Positions 31,369 to 40,954 of a stretch of 64,000 nucleotides of DNA are shown here, one piece after another. Source of the DNA: Pseudofrankia saprophytica (GTDB lineage: Bacteria; Actinomycetota; Actinomycetes; Frankiales; Frankiaceae). Location: assembly GCF_000235425.2 (NCBI RefSeq), contig NZ_KI912266.1, positions 4,596,787 to 4,660,786 of the forward strand, written 5' to 3'. A program made the position numbers and the translations under genes. Position 1 is the first letter of the stretch. Every line of letters begins with the position of its first letter. The notes beneath the pieces are model-generated. The model was not told the DNA's origin and did no database searches. It was given only the letters and a program-made list of their open reading frames with translations.

Positions 31369-31412
31369 ACCGGTCCCGGGCCGGTGATCGGCCCCGGGAT
31401 CGGCTCAGGCGG
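31361..31412. terminator. Hairpin between convergent septum copy 4 and TylF-like gene
   Basis: CCGCCTGA (31361-31368, containing the stop codon) pairs with TCAGGCGG (31405-31412), with a further inner stem of CCCGGGCC against GGCCCCGGG. The element suits both convergent genes. Confidence 0.65.
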
Positions 31413-31425
31413 CTACGCCGACCAG

Positions 31426-32247
31426 CTATCCAGCCCCAGGGAGGCGCCAGAACACCGCATCCTGGTCGATCTTGGTCAGGGTTGCGGTGATGCCGTGTGC
31501 GGTACGGAAGTCGTGCACCGCCTCGCGGCAGGCATGGATCATGTAATCATCGATGATCACAAAACCGCCTGCCGATACCTTCGGGTACAGGTTCGCCAGG
31601 GCGTCCATGGTCGACTCGTACAGGTCGCCGTCAAGCCTGAGCACCGCGATCCGCTCGATCGGCGCCGTGGGAAGAGTGTCGCGGAACCACCCCGGCAGAA
31701 AACGGACCTGGTCGTCGAGCAATCCATAGGCGTCGAAGTTGGCTCGCACGGTGTCGAGCGAGACGGCCAGTACCTTGTTGGCCAGGTGTAGCGGGGTCTT
31801 TTGGTCACTGGGATGGCTGTCCGGGCCGCTGACCGGCATTCCCTCGAAGGAGTCGGCCGCCCAGACCAGACGGTCGGGCACTCCGTACGCGCGCAGGATC
31901 GCGCGCATGAAGATGGCCGTGCCGCCGCGCCACACGCCCGTCTCCACCAGGTCGCCTGGAACACCGTCCGCGATCACCGCGGCGACACATTCCTGCACAT
32001 TGTCCAGTCGGGCGCGCCCGACCATGGTGTGCGCGACACTCGGCCAGTCCTGGCCGGTGGCGCGACGAGCATCGTCGAACGTCGAGCCCGGCTGCATCCG
32101 GCTCGCGATAGGCGGATCACGGTAGATCGTATTGGTCAGGATTCGCTTCATCAGGTCGAGGTAATGTTCGTTCCCGAGTTCTTGGGCACTCGGTGACGGC
32201 GCCAGCGCCACGTGGTCGTCCAATCTCGCGGAGGTGCGTCCTCGCAC
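31426..32247 (-). CDS. TylF/macrocin O-methyltransferase family protein
   Basis: This 273-residue protein shows the TylF pattern: LDLMKRILTNTIYRDPP and TMVGRARLDNVQECVAAVIADGVPGDLVETGVWRGGTAIFMRAIL (motif I), VWAADSFEGMPVSG, then VRFLPGWFRDTLPTAPIERIAVLRLDGDLYESTMDALANLYPKVSAGGFVIIDDY. The aspartates in LRLDGDLY and IIDDY are the metal ligands in this family. Such enzymes methylate sugar hydroxyls of macrolides, but many copies lie outside biosynthetic clusters, as here. The GTG start is the first in the frame; no strong ribosome-binding site. Confidence 0.9.
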   Translation of the reverse strand: MRGRTSARLDDHVALAPSPSAQELGNEHYLDLMKRILTNTIYRDPPIASRMQPGSTFDDARRATGQDWPSVAHTMVGRARLDNVQECVAAVIADGVPGDLVETGVWRGGTAIFMRAILRAYGVPDRLVWAADSFEGMPVSGPDSHPSDQKTPLHLANKVLAVSLDTVRANFDAYGLLDDQVRFLPGWFRDTLPTAPIERIAVLRLDGDLYESTMDALANLYPKVSAGGFVIIDDYMIHACREAVHDFRTAHGITATLTKIDQDAVFWRLPGAG

Positions 32248-32697
32248 CGCCCGGCCTTGCTCCGGGCATGCAGGGATGGCAGGTCACTGCCTGGCAGAAC
32301 CGTACTGTGCCGATCAGATCGCCGAGCCTGTTTTCGAACAATCCCCCAGAAGGGAATCGGCGCTCCGGATCTCCACGGCCGACGCCCGCCCGGTCGACAG
32401 AAGACCCGAGATCAGTGACCCGACGCCAGGTTTCTCAGTACTGTTCGTGATGCCGACCCGCCGTCTTCGGCTGTCGGCCACAAGACACCAAGGTCCCGAC
32501 TTCGGCACGACCATCGACCACGGCGCGACGCGGATACTGGCCGAAACGCGAGCTCCGCGCGCCGGAGTGACACGATCGTCGCGGCGGGCGCACCCAAGTA
32601 CACGGGAACGCGGTGGGTACCGGGGTGGGGCGGCCGCGCGGCAGACTTGCCCGGCCGGGCGCGCACGGCGGACGGCCGACGTCACGGTGGAGGGTCG
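32248..32697. other. Intergenic region between TylF-like and amidase genes
   Basis: No gene is supported in 450 bases. GC content is lower than average in 32330-32540. GACCATCGACCACG at 32509-32522 repeats part of the 3168-3217 hairpin arm. Small open frames here have no ribosome-binding sites or recognisable products. Confidence 0.5.
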
Positions 32698-34197
32698 ATG
32701 GACTTCGCGCGGTACCGGTCACTGGATGGTCTGGCGATGGCGGAGCTGGTGGCCAGCGGCGAGGTGAAGCCGGCGGAGCTGCTCGCCGCCGCCCGCGAAC
32801 GTGCCGCCGCCGTCAACCCGAAGATCAACGCGATCGTCCGGCCGATGGACGACATCGCCGACCATCGGCTCACCGAGGAACTGGCCGGCCCGTTCGCCGG
32901 GGTGCCGTTCCTGCTCAAGGACCTCGGCCAGGACTACGCCGGCGTGCCGACGTCGGCCGGCTGCCGGGCGCTCGCCGACAGGACCGCCACCGAGCACTCG
33001 ACCGTCGTGCAACGCTGGCTCGACGCCGGGCTGGTCATCTTCGGCAAGACCAACACCCCCGAGTTCGGCTCCAAGGCAGTCACCGAGCCCGCACTGTGGG
33101 GACCGGCGCGCAACCCGTGGAACCCGGCGCACACCCCCGGAGGATCGTCGGGCGGCTCGGCGGCGGCCGTCGCCGCCGGGATCGTGCCCGTCGCCGGAGC
33201 GAACGACGGCGGCGGCTCGATCCGCATCCCCGCGGCCTGCTGCGGCCTTTTCGGGCTGAAGGCCGGGCGCGGCGTCATCCCGCACGGTCCGGCCGACGCC
33301 GAAGGCGGCACCGGTCTGTCGACGCACGGGGTGGTGTCCCGCTCGGTGCGTGACACCGCCGCGATGCTCGACGCCCTGGCCGGCGCCGACCCGTACGCGC
33401 CCTACCTGCCGGCCGATCAGCCACCCGGCCACTACCTGGCGGAGGCCGGCCGCGCTCCGGGGCGGCTGCGCATCGGCGTACGGGTGACCTCGGCGCTGAA
33501 CCCGACGCCGTCACCCGACGCGGTCGCCGCCGTCGAGGACGCGTCCGCGCTGCTCGCCGAGCTCGGGCACGAGGTCGAGCGGGTGGAGCCGGTCGTCGAC
33601 GAGCGGGCACTCGCGACCGACTTCCTGACCTACTGGTTCGTCAAGTCGGCCCGGCTGGTAGCCGACGCCCGCGAGGTACGGCCCGGTGACGACGGCTTCG
33701 AGACCGACACGCTGATCACCGCGGAGATGGGCCGGGCCACGGGCGCGGTGGCGGTACAACGATCCGTGGAGCGCTGGCACGGCCACACCAGGGCCCTCGT
33801 CGACTTCCACCGCTCCTACGACCTGCTGCTCACGCCCACGCTCGGCCGGGAGCCGCTGCGGATCGGCGAGGTCGCCACCGCGGCGCGCGAGCGGGCCGCC
33901 GGGATGCTCATGGTGCGGCTGCGCGGCGGCACGCTGCTGCGCCGGCTCGGCCTGGTCGAGAAGGCGGTGCTGGCCAACCTCAGCTGGGTGCCGTACACGC
34001 AGCTGGCGAACATGACGGGTCGGCCCGCGATGAGCGTCCCGCTGCACTGGACGGCCGGTGGCCTGCCGCTCGGCGTCCAGTTCGTCGCCCCGCTCGGCGG
34101 CGAGGGCACCCTGCTGCGCCTGGCCGCGCAGCTGGAGTCCGCCCGCCCCTGGTTCGACCACCACCCTCCGGAGGCGGCGCTGACCACCGCTTCGTAG
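32698..34197 (+). CDS. Amidase signature family hydrolase
   Basis: This 499-residue protein is a Ser-cisSer-Lys amidase. The lysine is in FAGVPFLLKDLGQDYAGVPTSAG (near residue 80), the serine loop is HTPGGSSGGSAAAVAAGIVPVAGANDGGGSIRIPAACCGLFGLK (about 145-185), and KTNTPEFG precedes it. The catalytic loop has GANDGGGS where many members have GTDGGGS. It resembles 6-aminohexanoate-cyclic-dimer hydrolase/AmiD-type enzymes, but the amide substrate is unknown. GGTGGAGGG lies seven bases before the ATG. It stands alone; a 19-base dispersed repeat follows 95 bases past its stop. Confidence 0.9.
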   Translation: MDFARYRSLDGLAMAELVASGEVKPAELLAAARERAAAVNPKINAIVRPMDDIADHRLTEELAGPFAGVPFLLKDLGQDYAGVPTSAGCRALADRTATEHSTVVQRWLDAGLVIFGKTNTPEFGSKAVTEPALWGPARNPWNPAHTPGGSSGGSAAAVAAGIVPVAGANDGGGSIRIPAACCGLFGLKAGRGVIPHGPADAEGGTGLSTHGVVSRSVRDTAAMLDALAGADPYAPYLPADQPPGHYLAEAGRAPGRLRIGVRVTSALNPTPSPDAVAAVEDASALLAELGHEVERVEPVVDERALATDFLTYWFVKSARLVADAREVRPGDDGFETDTLITAEMGRATGAVAVQRSVERWHGHTRALVDFHRSYDLLLTPTLGREPLRIGEVATAARERAAGMLMVRLRGGTLLRRLGLVEKAVLANLSWVPYTQLANMTGRPAMSVPLHWTAGGLPLGVQFVAPLGGEGTLLRLAAQLESARPWFDHHPPEAALTTAS

Positions 34198-34554
34198 TGG
34201 TGCGCCCGTCCGTCGCCGGGCCCGCGGCGACGGACGGGTACCGCGTCTCCCCACCGGACCGAAGTTGATCTTCGCGGGGCACTGGCCGGTCGTCAACGGC
34301 GTGGACAACGGCGCGGGGTGGCCGGCGGTGGCAAAAATGAGGTGCGGACTCGGGCGGGCGCGGGTGATCCTGGGTCGGTGGACAACGGAGCGGAAAACAC
34401 GGGGCGCCGCGCGCCGAGTCCCTGGCGAAAACGCGCCAGGGCGCGCCGGCGACGTTCGCGAACGCTCCCGCCGGCGTCAGCGACCGGCCTTTCCAGCCAG
34501 CAGGAAGCCCTTCTGGAACGCGCCAGCCAGGCCGGACCGGACGCGACGGGAACA
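34198..34554. other. Spacer upstream of the ABC exporter with a dispersed repeat
   Basis: The frame of the exporter is open upstream through most of these 357 bases, but I see no good start there. GTCAACGGCGTGGACAACG at 34292-34310 is identical to 2982-3000 and sits in similar context (GATCTTC or GATCTTTTT about 25 bases before it). Confidence 0.5.
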
Positions 34555-36510
34555 ATGTTGCCCGCGCCGCGCACCGCGAGAGAGCCAGCGGCGACGGGGA
34601 AGAGGACGGCGAACGCGAAGGCAATGGCGAAGGACGAGGGCGAACGGCCACCCGCGAAGCGGCGGCACGCCGGGCTCCGTTCCTACCTGCGTTTCGTCGG
34701 AACCTTCCGCCGGTCAGTGACGGTCGTCGTCGTCGTCTTCGTCCTCGCGGACGCTTTCCTCGCCGTCATCCCGCTCTTCATCGGGCGGTTCGTCACGGCG
34801 CTCACCGCGACCCCGCACGGCGACGTGCTCACCTACACGATCGCGCTGATCGGGTGCAGCATCGGGCACGACCTGTTCTGGCGCAGCGCCGAACTGCTCT
34901 ACATGCGGCTGCTCAACCCGCGTGGCTACGACTACCAGAACCTGCTGTTCCGCCGGGTCATCAACCAGGAGTACCCCTACTTCTCGAGCCGGGCGACCGG
35001 CAAGATCAGCGGGTACGTGCGCACGCTCGGCCAGGAGTTCCGCGACTTCCTCGACAACGCCTGCTTCAACTACATCGACCTGCTCGTGAAGCTTCCGTCA
35101 CTCGTGCTGATCATGTTCACGGTGAACCTGCCGACGGGCCTGCTGTTCACCGGCTCGATCGCTCTGCTGTTCGTCGTCGGGCGCAAGACGGCGGCCCGGT
35201 CCGCTCGCGAGGAGAAGCGCTGGACCGACGTCAACGCCGACATGGAGAGCTACATCCTCGACATTGTCTCGAACTTCGTCAGTGTGAAGTCGTTCCGCCG
35301 GGAGGAGGCGGAGCACGCGCTGGTGGTCGAACGCCGTCGGGATGTCGTGACGCAGTCGAACCGGTCGATGCTCTGGGCGATCGTGTTCTGGGGCTCGATG
35401 AGCCTCGTCGTGCGTTATCTGGTCTGGCCGGGCGCGATCCTGCTCAACCTCTGGCTTTACCTGCGCGGCGAGCTGACGATCGGCCAGCTCACCACCTTCC
35501 TGTCGGCGCTGGTCATCTTCTCGGACTTCATCTGGGGGACGATCTGGGAGATCTCCCAGCTGAACCTGCGGCTGGCGCGGGTCGAGGAGGCCTACGGCTA
35601 CCTGTTCGACGAGCGCGACGTCCTCGACGACGCCGCGTTCCCCGACCCGGGCGCCGCCGGCGCGGACGAGACCTCGCCCGGGCTGACGGCCGCCGCCGGT
35701 CTGACCCCGCCGGCCCCGGCCGGGGCGGCCGTGGACTGGGCGGACGCGGGTGACCTGGCCACCGCCCTCGGGCGGCTCGACCTGGGCGGGGTGACGTTCG
35801 CCTACCCGGACAACCCGGCGGTGCGCATCCTCGACGGGGTGACGCTGACGATCGAGCGACACGAGAAGGTCGGGATCGTCGGGCGCAGTGGCAGTGGCAA
35901 GACGACGCTGCTCAAGCTGCTGCTCGGCTACTACGCCCTGCCTCTCGGAGCGGTCGCGCTCGACGGCCGGCCGGTGCCCAACCGCCGACTCGCCCGCGCG
36001 ATCTCCTACGTCCCCCAGGACATCTCGCTGTTCCACCGCTCGATCCGCGACAACATCACCTACGGGGCGCCGGACGGGGTCGGCGACGCGGAGATCGAGC
36101 AGGCGGCCCGGCGGGCGCACGCCCACGAGTTCATCGTCCGCGCCGTCAACGGCTACGACACCCTCGTCGGCGAGCGTGGCATCAAGCTGTCCACCGGGCA
36201 GCGGCAGCGGATCGCGATCGCCCGCGCGTTCCTCGACCACAAGCCGCTGCTGGTCCTCGACGAGGCCACCAGCGCGCTGGACAGCGAGAGCGAGCTGCTC
36301 GTCCAGCACGCCCTGGAGGAGCTGTGGAGCGAGCGCACCGTCATCGCGGTCGCCCACCGCCTGTCAACGCTGCTGCGGATGGACCGCATCGTCGTCCTCG
36401 ACGGCGGCCGGATCGTCGAGCAGGGCAGCCACCAGCAGCTTCTCGACACCGGAGGCCACTACTACCGCCTCTGGCAGCAACAGTCCGGCGAGATGCTCGT
36501 CAACGACTGA
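34555..36510 (+). CDS. ABC exporter, fused membrane and ATPase domains
   Basis: This is a 651-residue half-transporter. Six membrane helices lie between about residues 45 and 340 (VTVVVVVFVLADAFLAVIPLFIG; HGDVLTYTIALIGCSI; LVKLPSLVLIMFTV; LLFTGSIALLFVVG; SMLWAIVFWGSMSLVV). An acidic Pro/Ala linker and the nucleotide-binding domain follow: Walker A VGRSGSGKTT, Q-loop YVPQDISLF, signature LSTGQRQRIAIARAFL, Walker B LLVLDEATSALD and H-loop VIAVAHRLST. The signature is LSTGQ rather than LSGGQ. ATG 34555 is used; ATG 34624 (MAKDEGERP) is nearly as good. It would act as a homodimer; substrate unknown. A strong hairpin follows the stop. Confidence 0.88.
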   Translation: MLPAPRTAREPAATGKRTANAKAMAKDEGERPPAKRRHAGLRSYLRFVGTFRRSVTVVVVVFVLADAFLAVIPLFIGRFVTALTATPHGDVLTYTIALIGCSIGHDLFWRSAELLYMRLLNPRGYDYQNLLFRRVINQEYPYFSSRATGKISGYVRTLGQEFRDFLDNACFNYIDLLVKLPSLVLIMFTVNLPTGLLFTGSIALLFVVGRKTAARSAREEKRWTDVNADMESYILDIVSNFVSVKSFRREEAEHALVVERRRDVVTQSNRSMLWAIVFWGSMSLVVRYLVWPGAILLNLWLYLRGELTIGQLTTFLSALVIFSDFIWGTIWEISQLNLRLARVEEAYGYLFDERDVLDDAAFPDPGAAGADETSPGLTAAAGLTPPAPAGAAVDWADAGDLATALGRLDLGGVTFAYPDNPAVRILDGVTLTIERHEKVGIVGRSGSGKTTLLKLLLGYYALPLGAVALDGRPVPNRRLARAISYVPQDISLFHRSIRDNITYGAPDGVGDAEIEQAARRAHAHEFIVRAVNGYDTLVGERGIKLSTGQRQRIAIARAFLDHKPLLVLDEATSALDSESELLVQHALEELWSERTVIAVAHRLSTLLRMDRIVVLDGGRIVEQGSHQQLLDTGGHYYRLWQQQSGEMLVND

Positions 36511-36514
36511 TGGT

Positions 36515-36554
36515 GAGCCTGGCCCGACACGTCTCCGCGTGTCGAGCCAGGCTC
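36515..36554 (+). terminator. Strong hairpin terminator after the ABC exporter
   Basis: GAGCCTGGC-C-CGACACG, loop TCTCCG, then CGTGTCG-A-GCCAGGCTC: sixteen pairs with a single mismatch, beginning four bases past the stop. Confidence 0.8.
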
Positions 36555-36609
36555 GCTGCCGCATTGGATAAACTGCGAAATACCGGTGGACCGGTGATAC
36601 GGGGGCGCG

Positions 36610-37230
36610 ATGACCGGAACGGGCGGCGGTGGTACCGGGCAGCCGGGCGGAACGGGGCAGCCGGGCGGAACAGCGCCACAGCCTGATCCCGACGCGGAGA
36701 CCGCGATCTCCGCCGTGAACATGATGGCCGGCTGGATTTCCAACGCCGACCAGAAATCCGCGATCCTCGGGGCCGCGCTGGTCGTGTACGGTACCGCGCT
36801 CGCCCAACAACGCGACACGGTCGCCAACGCCCTGGATGACGCGGTCCACGGTCCCTGGCACGGCGCGGACGAGGTTCTGGCCCGGGTGCACGAGATCGGG
36901 TCGCTGGTGCTGTTCGCCGGCGCGGCCATCGCGCTCGGCTACGCCGGGATCTACCTGTTCCGGGCGCTCGTACCGCGCTCCCCCAGCTCCCGCATTTCCG
37001 GCACCGCCCCGGCCGCCGGCACGAACCGGTTCTCGTGGCCGGATCTCAAGGATGCCCAGATCGACGCGTTGGTCAACGGCCTGCCCGACACGGTGCGGCG
37101 GGAGGCCTGGACACAGGCGAAGACACTGGCGACGATCACCGCGGGCAAGTTCGCCCACTTCCGCCGCGCCATGGTCGGCGGCGCGGCCTCCATCGCCTTC
37201 GCCGTTCTCTGGGTGATCGTCGGCCAGTGA
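36610..37230 (+). CDS. PycTM-like (Pycsar effector/DUF5706) membrane protein
   Basis: This 206-residue protein has a Gly/Thr-rich start (TGTGGGGTGQPGGTGQPGGT), then ETAISAVNMMAGWISNADQKSAILGAALVVYG. That pairing of an amphipathic helix with an N-A-D-x-K-x-x-x-L membrane helix is characteristic of PycTM effectors. A second span (GSLVLFAGAAIALGYAGIYLFRAL, about 97-120), a cytoplasmic helical loop and a C-terminal span (MVGGAASIAFAVLWVIVG) follow. In Pycsar such effectors are opened by a cyclic nucleotide made by a neighbouring cyclase and damage the membrane. It converges on a six-gene operon whose first gene is cyclase-like, 7.5 kb away. Assignment rests on pattern memory. Confidence 0.68.
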   Translation: MTGTGGGGTGQPGGTGQPGGTAPQPDPDAETAISAVNMMAGWISNADQKSAILGAALVVYGTALAQQRDTVANALDDAVHGPWHGADEVLARVHEIGSLVLFAGAAIALGYAGIYLFRALVPRSPSSRISGTAPAAGTNRFSWPDLKDAQIDALVNGLPDTVRREAWTQAKTLATITAGKFAHFRRAMVGGAASIAFAVLWVIVGQ

Positions 37231-37399
37231 CCGTCGGATAACGGGCAGTCGGCCGGGAGGACAGCCCACCGCCACCGCGACGCCCGCGATCCCGGGACGC
37301 CTCAGTCGAACCTCTCATTCCGTTGTCAGGTCCGCCAAGCCCGGCAGGATCACCGCGTCGCCATCGGCGGCGTCGCGCCGGGTGCCCGTCACCGGGCGG

Positions 37400-38083
37400 C
37401 TAGTCGATGTACTCGAGCGGAACGCTCTTGTAGCCCTCGACCTCGGTGGGAATCATCAGCTTCTCGTGCTGGGCGGAGGCGACCAGGCTGTTCAGCAGCG
37501 TGAGGAGCACGTTGACGAGCGCCTCCTGCTGCTCGACGCCGGCCTGCGCCTTGAACGCGGCCTTGGTCGCGATCCTGGCGAGCACATGCTCGGCCGCGTC
37601 ACCAAAGCCAAAAGTGATCACATGCGGCCGCCGCGGCCAGCTGGGTGAGGTGAGCTTCGCGAACTCGCCCTCCCACACACCGGAGTCATCCATCGGCTGG
37701 CCGTCGGTGATGAAGAACACCGCGGGGCGCAGCACCGGCCGGCCCTGGGCGCGCAGGGCATTCACATCCGCGTCGATCTGCGCCGCCACGACCCGGAAGG
37801 CCTCGGAGTAGTTGGTGGACCCTCGGCAGGTCAGCTCCGGCAGGGCGTCGATCTTCGAAATATCCGTCAGGGGCAGCACGACGTGCGCGTTCGAGTTGAA
37901 GCTGATGATCGAGACGTGGGCGAACTCCGCCACCGCCTTGTGGTAGTAGAGACCCTCGTACACGCGTTCGAGGGTCTCGTTGAGGACTTTCTCGAACGGG
38001 CGCATCGACGCGGACGTGTCCAGTACGGCGTAGGTCGGCAGGCATTTCTGCCCACTCTTTGCCCCTTCGGGCTGAGTCGTCAT
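37400..38083 (-). CDS. TerY-like von Willebrand factor A domain protein
   Basis: This 227-residue protein is a single VWA domain with an intact metal site: YAVLDTSASMRP (D-x-S-x-S), the threonine in GSTNYSEAFRVV, and the aspartate in AVFFITDGQPMDDSG. The length and the LPLTDISKIDALPELTCRGSTNYSEA stretch match TerY proteins of the TerY-phosphatase-kinase triad. AAGGAGA precedes the ATG at 38083, which decides the start. Last gene of the minus-strand operon, 42 bases behind the kinase gene; kinase and PP2C phosphatase precede it, the classical TerY-P set. Confidence 0.88.
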   Translation of the reverse strand: MTTQPEGAKSGQKCLPTYAVLDTSASMRPFEKVLNETLERVYEGLYYHKAVAEFAHVSIISFNSNAHVVLPLTDISKIDALPELTCRGSTNYSEAFRVVAAQIDADVNALRAQGRPVLRPAVFFITDGQPMDDSGVWEGEFAKLTSPSWPRRPHVITFGFGDAAEHVLARIATKAAFKAQAGVEQQEALVNVLLTLLNSLVASAQHEKLMIPTEVEGYKSVPLEYID

Positions 38084-38125
38084 ATCTCTCTCCTTCGACA
38101 AGCTGATTTCTTCGCGCGGAGAAGC

Positions 38126-39409
38126 TCACAGGGCCCTGGCGAGCCCGATGACCACCAACAGGAGGAGCCCGAGTCCCAGCGCCCACGCGCCGAGCACGCT
38201 CACGATCTCCGCCGCCTCTCTGAGCGGCCTGGGGACGGGCCTCGCCGGGCGCGGCCTGGTGGCAGGCTGGCCAGGCCGCGGCGGTGAGGCCCGGCGGGTG
38301 GGCGAGCCGGTCGTGCCCTGCCGAGCCGGCGATGGCCGCCCCGGGGGCGGCTGTCGCGCGGTGGACGGGTCGCGGGCGGAGGCCGCGGCCGGCGGCCGCG
38401 GCGGCGGCGGCGGCGGCGGCGCGGATGCTCCCACAGTCGTGGCCGTGGCCGAAGGGCCGACCTTCTTCCAGTTCTTGACGTTCGCGTCGGACTCGGGCTC
38501 CGTCGCCGGGACGGTCTGGACCGGGACGGGAGCGGTCACGCGCGCGGCGGCGCCCAGGGCGACGGCCAGCTCCTCGATCGTCGGCCGCTTCTCCGCCGGG
38601 GTGCCGGCGTGGATCATCCGGAGCAGCACCTCCACGGCCGGCTCCCGGTCACGCATCCCCAGAAGCGCGGCGGGGACCTTCTCCGGGCCGCGCTCGCCGG
38701 TGAGGCAGCGCGCGACCAGCAGGCCGAGCCGGTAGCGGTCCGTGGTGGTCGTGATCGGCTGCCCGCGGGCGACCTGGGGGTCGTCCCAGTTGACCGCGCC
38801 GATCCACGGTCGCGTCCCGAAGTAGCACCCGTCCACGTCGATGACGTAGACCGAACCGTCCTGCGGGTTCCAGAACGCGTTGGTGTACGACCAGTCCGCG
38901 TAGACGAGGTCGTGACGCTCGAAGAGCGCGCCGACCTCCGCCAGCCGCCGGCCGGTGGCCCGGCGGTCCTTCTCCGACGGCACCGGCTGGCCCAGCGCCT
39001 TCAGCTCGTCGGCCGGCCGGCACAGCTGGTCGACGTTGACCGTCTTGGGCTCCATCCACTTGCCGTCCGGCCGCCGGAAGGCGTGGACGAAGCTGTCCGA
39101 CGCCTTGGGGATGACGACGCCGACCGACCTGCTCTGCGCCACCACCCGGGCCACCGGCCAGGAGGTGGCCGTGTGGACCAGCGTCTTCTCGGCCGCGTCC
39201 AGCCGTTCCGGCAGGGAGATCAGCCGGTCCAGGCGGGCATCCGAGATGGCGGTCCCGGGCCGGTACTGCTTCATCAGCCAGCCGGGCATTCCAGCGATCT
39301 CATAGACGATCTTGGCCTCCCCGCCGGTCGTCGAGATCACCTTTCCGCGCCGGTCGACCCAGTCGAGGTGGATGACCCGGTCGCGCCGCCAGTCCGACCA
39401 GCCGGTCAT
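38126..39409 (-). CDS. TerY-P-type (YegI-like) protein kinase with C-terminal membrane anchor
   Basis: This is a 427-residue protein. The kinase domain (about 1-285) has a divergent N-lobe: TGGEAKIVYEIAGMPGWLMKQYRPG, where the lysine would bind ATP. The catalytic loop is HDLVYADWSYTNAFWNP (D and N present), and IDVDGCYFG stands for the DFG segment. A Pro/Arg-rich linker (about 285-395) includes NVKNWKKVGPS, and a membrane helix (VLGAWALGLGLLLLVVIGLARAL) ends the protein. The tail motif resembles two motifs in the SPFH-like protein of the same operon. The start overlaps the PP2C stop as ATGA. Likely phosphorylates operon partners at the membrane. Confidence 0.85.
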   Translation of the reverse strand: MTGWSDWRRDRVIHLDWVDRRGKVISTTGGEAKIVYEIAGMPGWLMKQYRPGTAISDARLDRLISLPERLDAAEKTLVHTATSWPVARVVAQSRSVGVVIPKASDSFVHAFRRPDGKWMEPKTVNVDQLCRPADELKALGQPVPSEKDRRATGRRLAEVGALFERHDLVYADWSYTNAFWNPQDGSVYVIDVDGCYFGTRPWIGAVNWDDPQVARGQPITTTTDRYRLGLLVARCLTGERGPEKVPAALLGMRDREPAVEVLLRMIHAGTPAEKRPTIEELAVALGAAARVTAPVPVQTVPATEPESDANVKNWKKVGPSATATTVGASAPPPPPPPRPPAAASARDPSTARQPPPGRPSPARQGTTGSPTRRASPPRPGQPATRPRPARPVPRPLREAAEIVSVLGAWALGLGLLLLVVIGLARAL

Positions 39410-40953
39410 CGCGGCTGTCCCCGGCCACGCGCGCCGACGGCCGGCGAGGCCGGGTCCGGCTGGCCGGGCGGCGGTGTGTCACACCAGACCACCACCGCCG
39501 TGCGGTCGTCCTGGTGGGTCCTGGCCTCGAATCCGACGTCGAGGACGAAGGCGCCCAGCGTGGGGGGCGTCGCCCACCAGTCCGCGAACGACGCGCTCGC
39601 TCCGGGGATCTGGGTCATCGGGTCGCTCACGCCGTCGGTCAGGAACGCGAGAACCGCGCCGGGAGGCAGCGTCAGCCACGTGTCCTGGGCCTCATTCGGG
39701 TGGAAGGGCAGGAACGCGCGCAGGGTGTTGGCGTCGGTGCCGGCGCCCTTGTGGTCACCGGCCACCTGCTCCCAGCCGTGCCCGGCCGGGTAGGCCTGCC
39801 TCCAGGCCGACACGTCGGCGAGGTGCCCGAACCAGGCGGACCGCCGGCCCTGACGGTTGAGCTCGACCTCGACGACGCCCACGATCAGGCCGGTACGCAC
39901 GTCCCGCGGGTCGATCTGGCGCTGCTGCGCCGACCCGGTGATGGCGCGGGCGAGCTCGGTGAACAGGCGGTCCGCCGACAGATGCTGGACCGTCGCGCCG
40001 CTGTCGAGGTCGGACCGCAGCTTCGCGACCGCCGTGCTGACCGCCACCGTGGCGCCGTGGTCGGAGCGGGGGCTGTCCGACATCCCGTCGGCCACGGCGA
40101 CGATGAGGTGCCGCCCGGTGGTGTCGCGACCGAGGCGGTAGGCGTCCTGCCGCGGGGTCGCCGGGTCCTGGGTCCGGTGCCCGGGCCCGATGATCGAGGC
40201 CGCGCGGATCTCCAGCGTCCCGATCCTGGCCTGGTCGGCGGCGACGGCGGGCTGGGTGGGCAGGACCGGGAGACGCCAGGGTTCCCGGGCCAGATCCGAG
40301 CGGGCGCCAAGCACCCGGAAGTCGGCCGGTGCCGGTGCCAGGACCTGGGACGCGGCGCCGACGTGATCGGGTGAACCGCCGCGGTCGATCGGCGGCGGGT
40401 CAGCGGCAAACCACTGGCCATGGCCGTGCTCCTCGAAGCCGTGGTGCTCCTCGAGTCCCTGGTCCTCAGGATCCGGCGCGCGAGCGGGTTGCTCCGCCGG
40501 CGTGCCGATGGCCGGGTCCGGCGGCGGATCCTTCATGGCGCCCTTCTTCTCCCGTGCCTTCCGCCCGCCCTCCAGTCCCGGCGTGCCGGCTGGCAGGGCA
40601 CGGTTGTGCTTCCGCTGGAAGAACCCCAGGACGAGAGACATGACGACGCTCCCCAGGACGGTGAGGATGCCGGTCCGCATGGTGCCGACCTGCAACGACA
40701 GAAATCCGATGGCTGTGAACGCCGCGCCGGCGGCCAACGACAGGCCGGCGACAATCCAGCCCACCAGGAGCCACGGTGGGACGTCGGCAATCCGAAATCC
40801 GTCGCCGCCGGGCCGGGACGGCTCCGACCGCTCGGTCCGCCGCGCGTCGCTGTGCCTGCCAGGGCCGCCCGCGCCCTTCCCCCCGGGCACGTGGACGGCG
40901 GCGGACCTGTATTCGCCGTCGTCGTGGCCGCCATAGGCGGGATGCGAGGACAT
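39406..40953 (-). CDS. PP2C-type serine/threonine phosphatase with N-terminal membrane segments
   Basis: This is a 515-residue protein. Two membrane helices lie at about residues 60-107 (WLLVGWIVAGLSLAAGAAFTAIGFL and TGILTVLGSVVMSLVLGFF). A low-complexity linker and the PP2C domain follow (from about 245): TPRQDAYRLGRD, HLIVAVADGMSDSPRSDHGATVAVSTAV, VLAFLTDGVSDPM and HQDDRTAVVVWCDTPP, giving the metal-binding aspartates. It would counteract the kinase encoded next to it. Separated from the SPFH-like gene by one base and overlapping the kinase gene by four. Confidence 0.9.
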   Translation of the reverse strand: MSSHPAYGGHDDGEYRSAAVHVPGGKGAGGPGRHSDARRTERSEPSRPGGDGFRIADVPPWLLVGWIVAGLSLAAGAAFTAIGFLSLQVGTMRTGILTVLGSVVMSLVLGFFQRKHNRALPAGTPGLEGGRKAREKKGAMKDPPPDPAIGTPAEQPARAPDPEDQGLEEHHGFEEHGHGQWFAADPPPIDRGGSPDHVGAASQVLAPAPADFRVLGARSDLAREPWRLPVLPTQPAVAADQARIGTLEIRAASIIGPGHRTQDPATPRQDAYRLGRDTTGRHLIVAVADGMSDSPRSDHGATVAVSTAVAKLRSDLDSGATVQHLSADRLFTELARAITGSAQQRQIDPRDVRTGLIVGVVEVELNRQGRRSAWFGHLADVSAWRQAYPAGHGWEQVAGDHKGAGTDANTLRAFLPFHPNEAQDTWLTLPPGAVLAFLTDGVSDPMTQIPGASASFADWWATPPTLGAFVLDVGFEARTHQDDRTAVVVWCDTPPPGQPDPASPAVGARGRGQPR

Positions 40954-40954
40954 G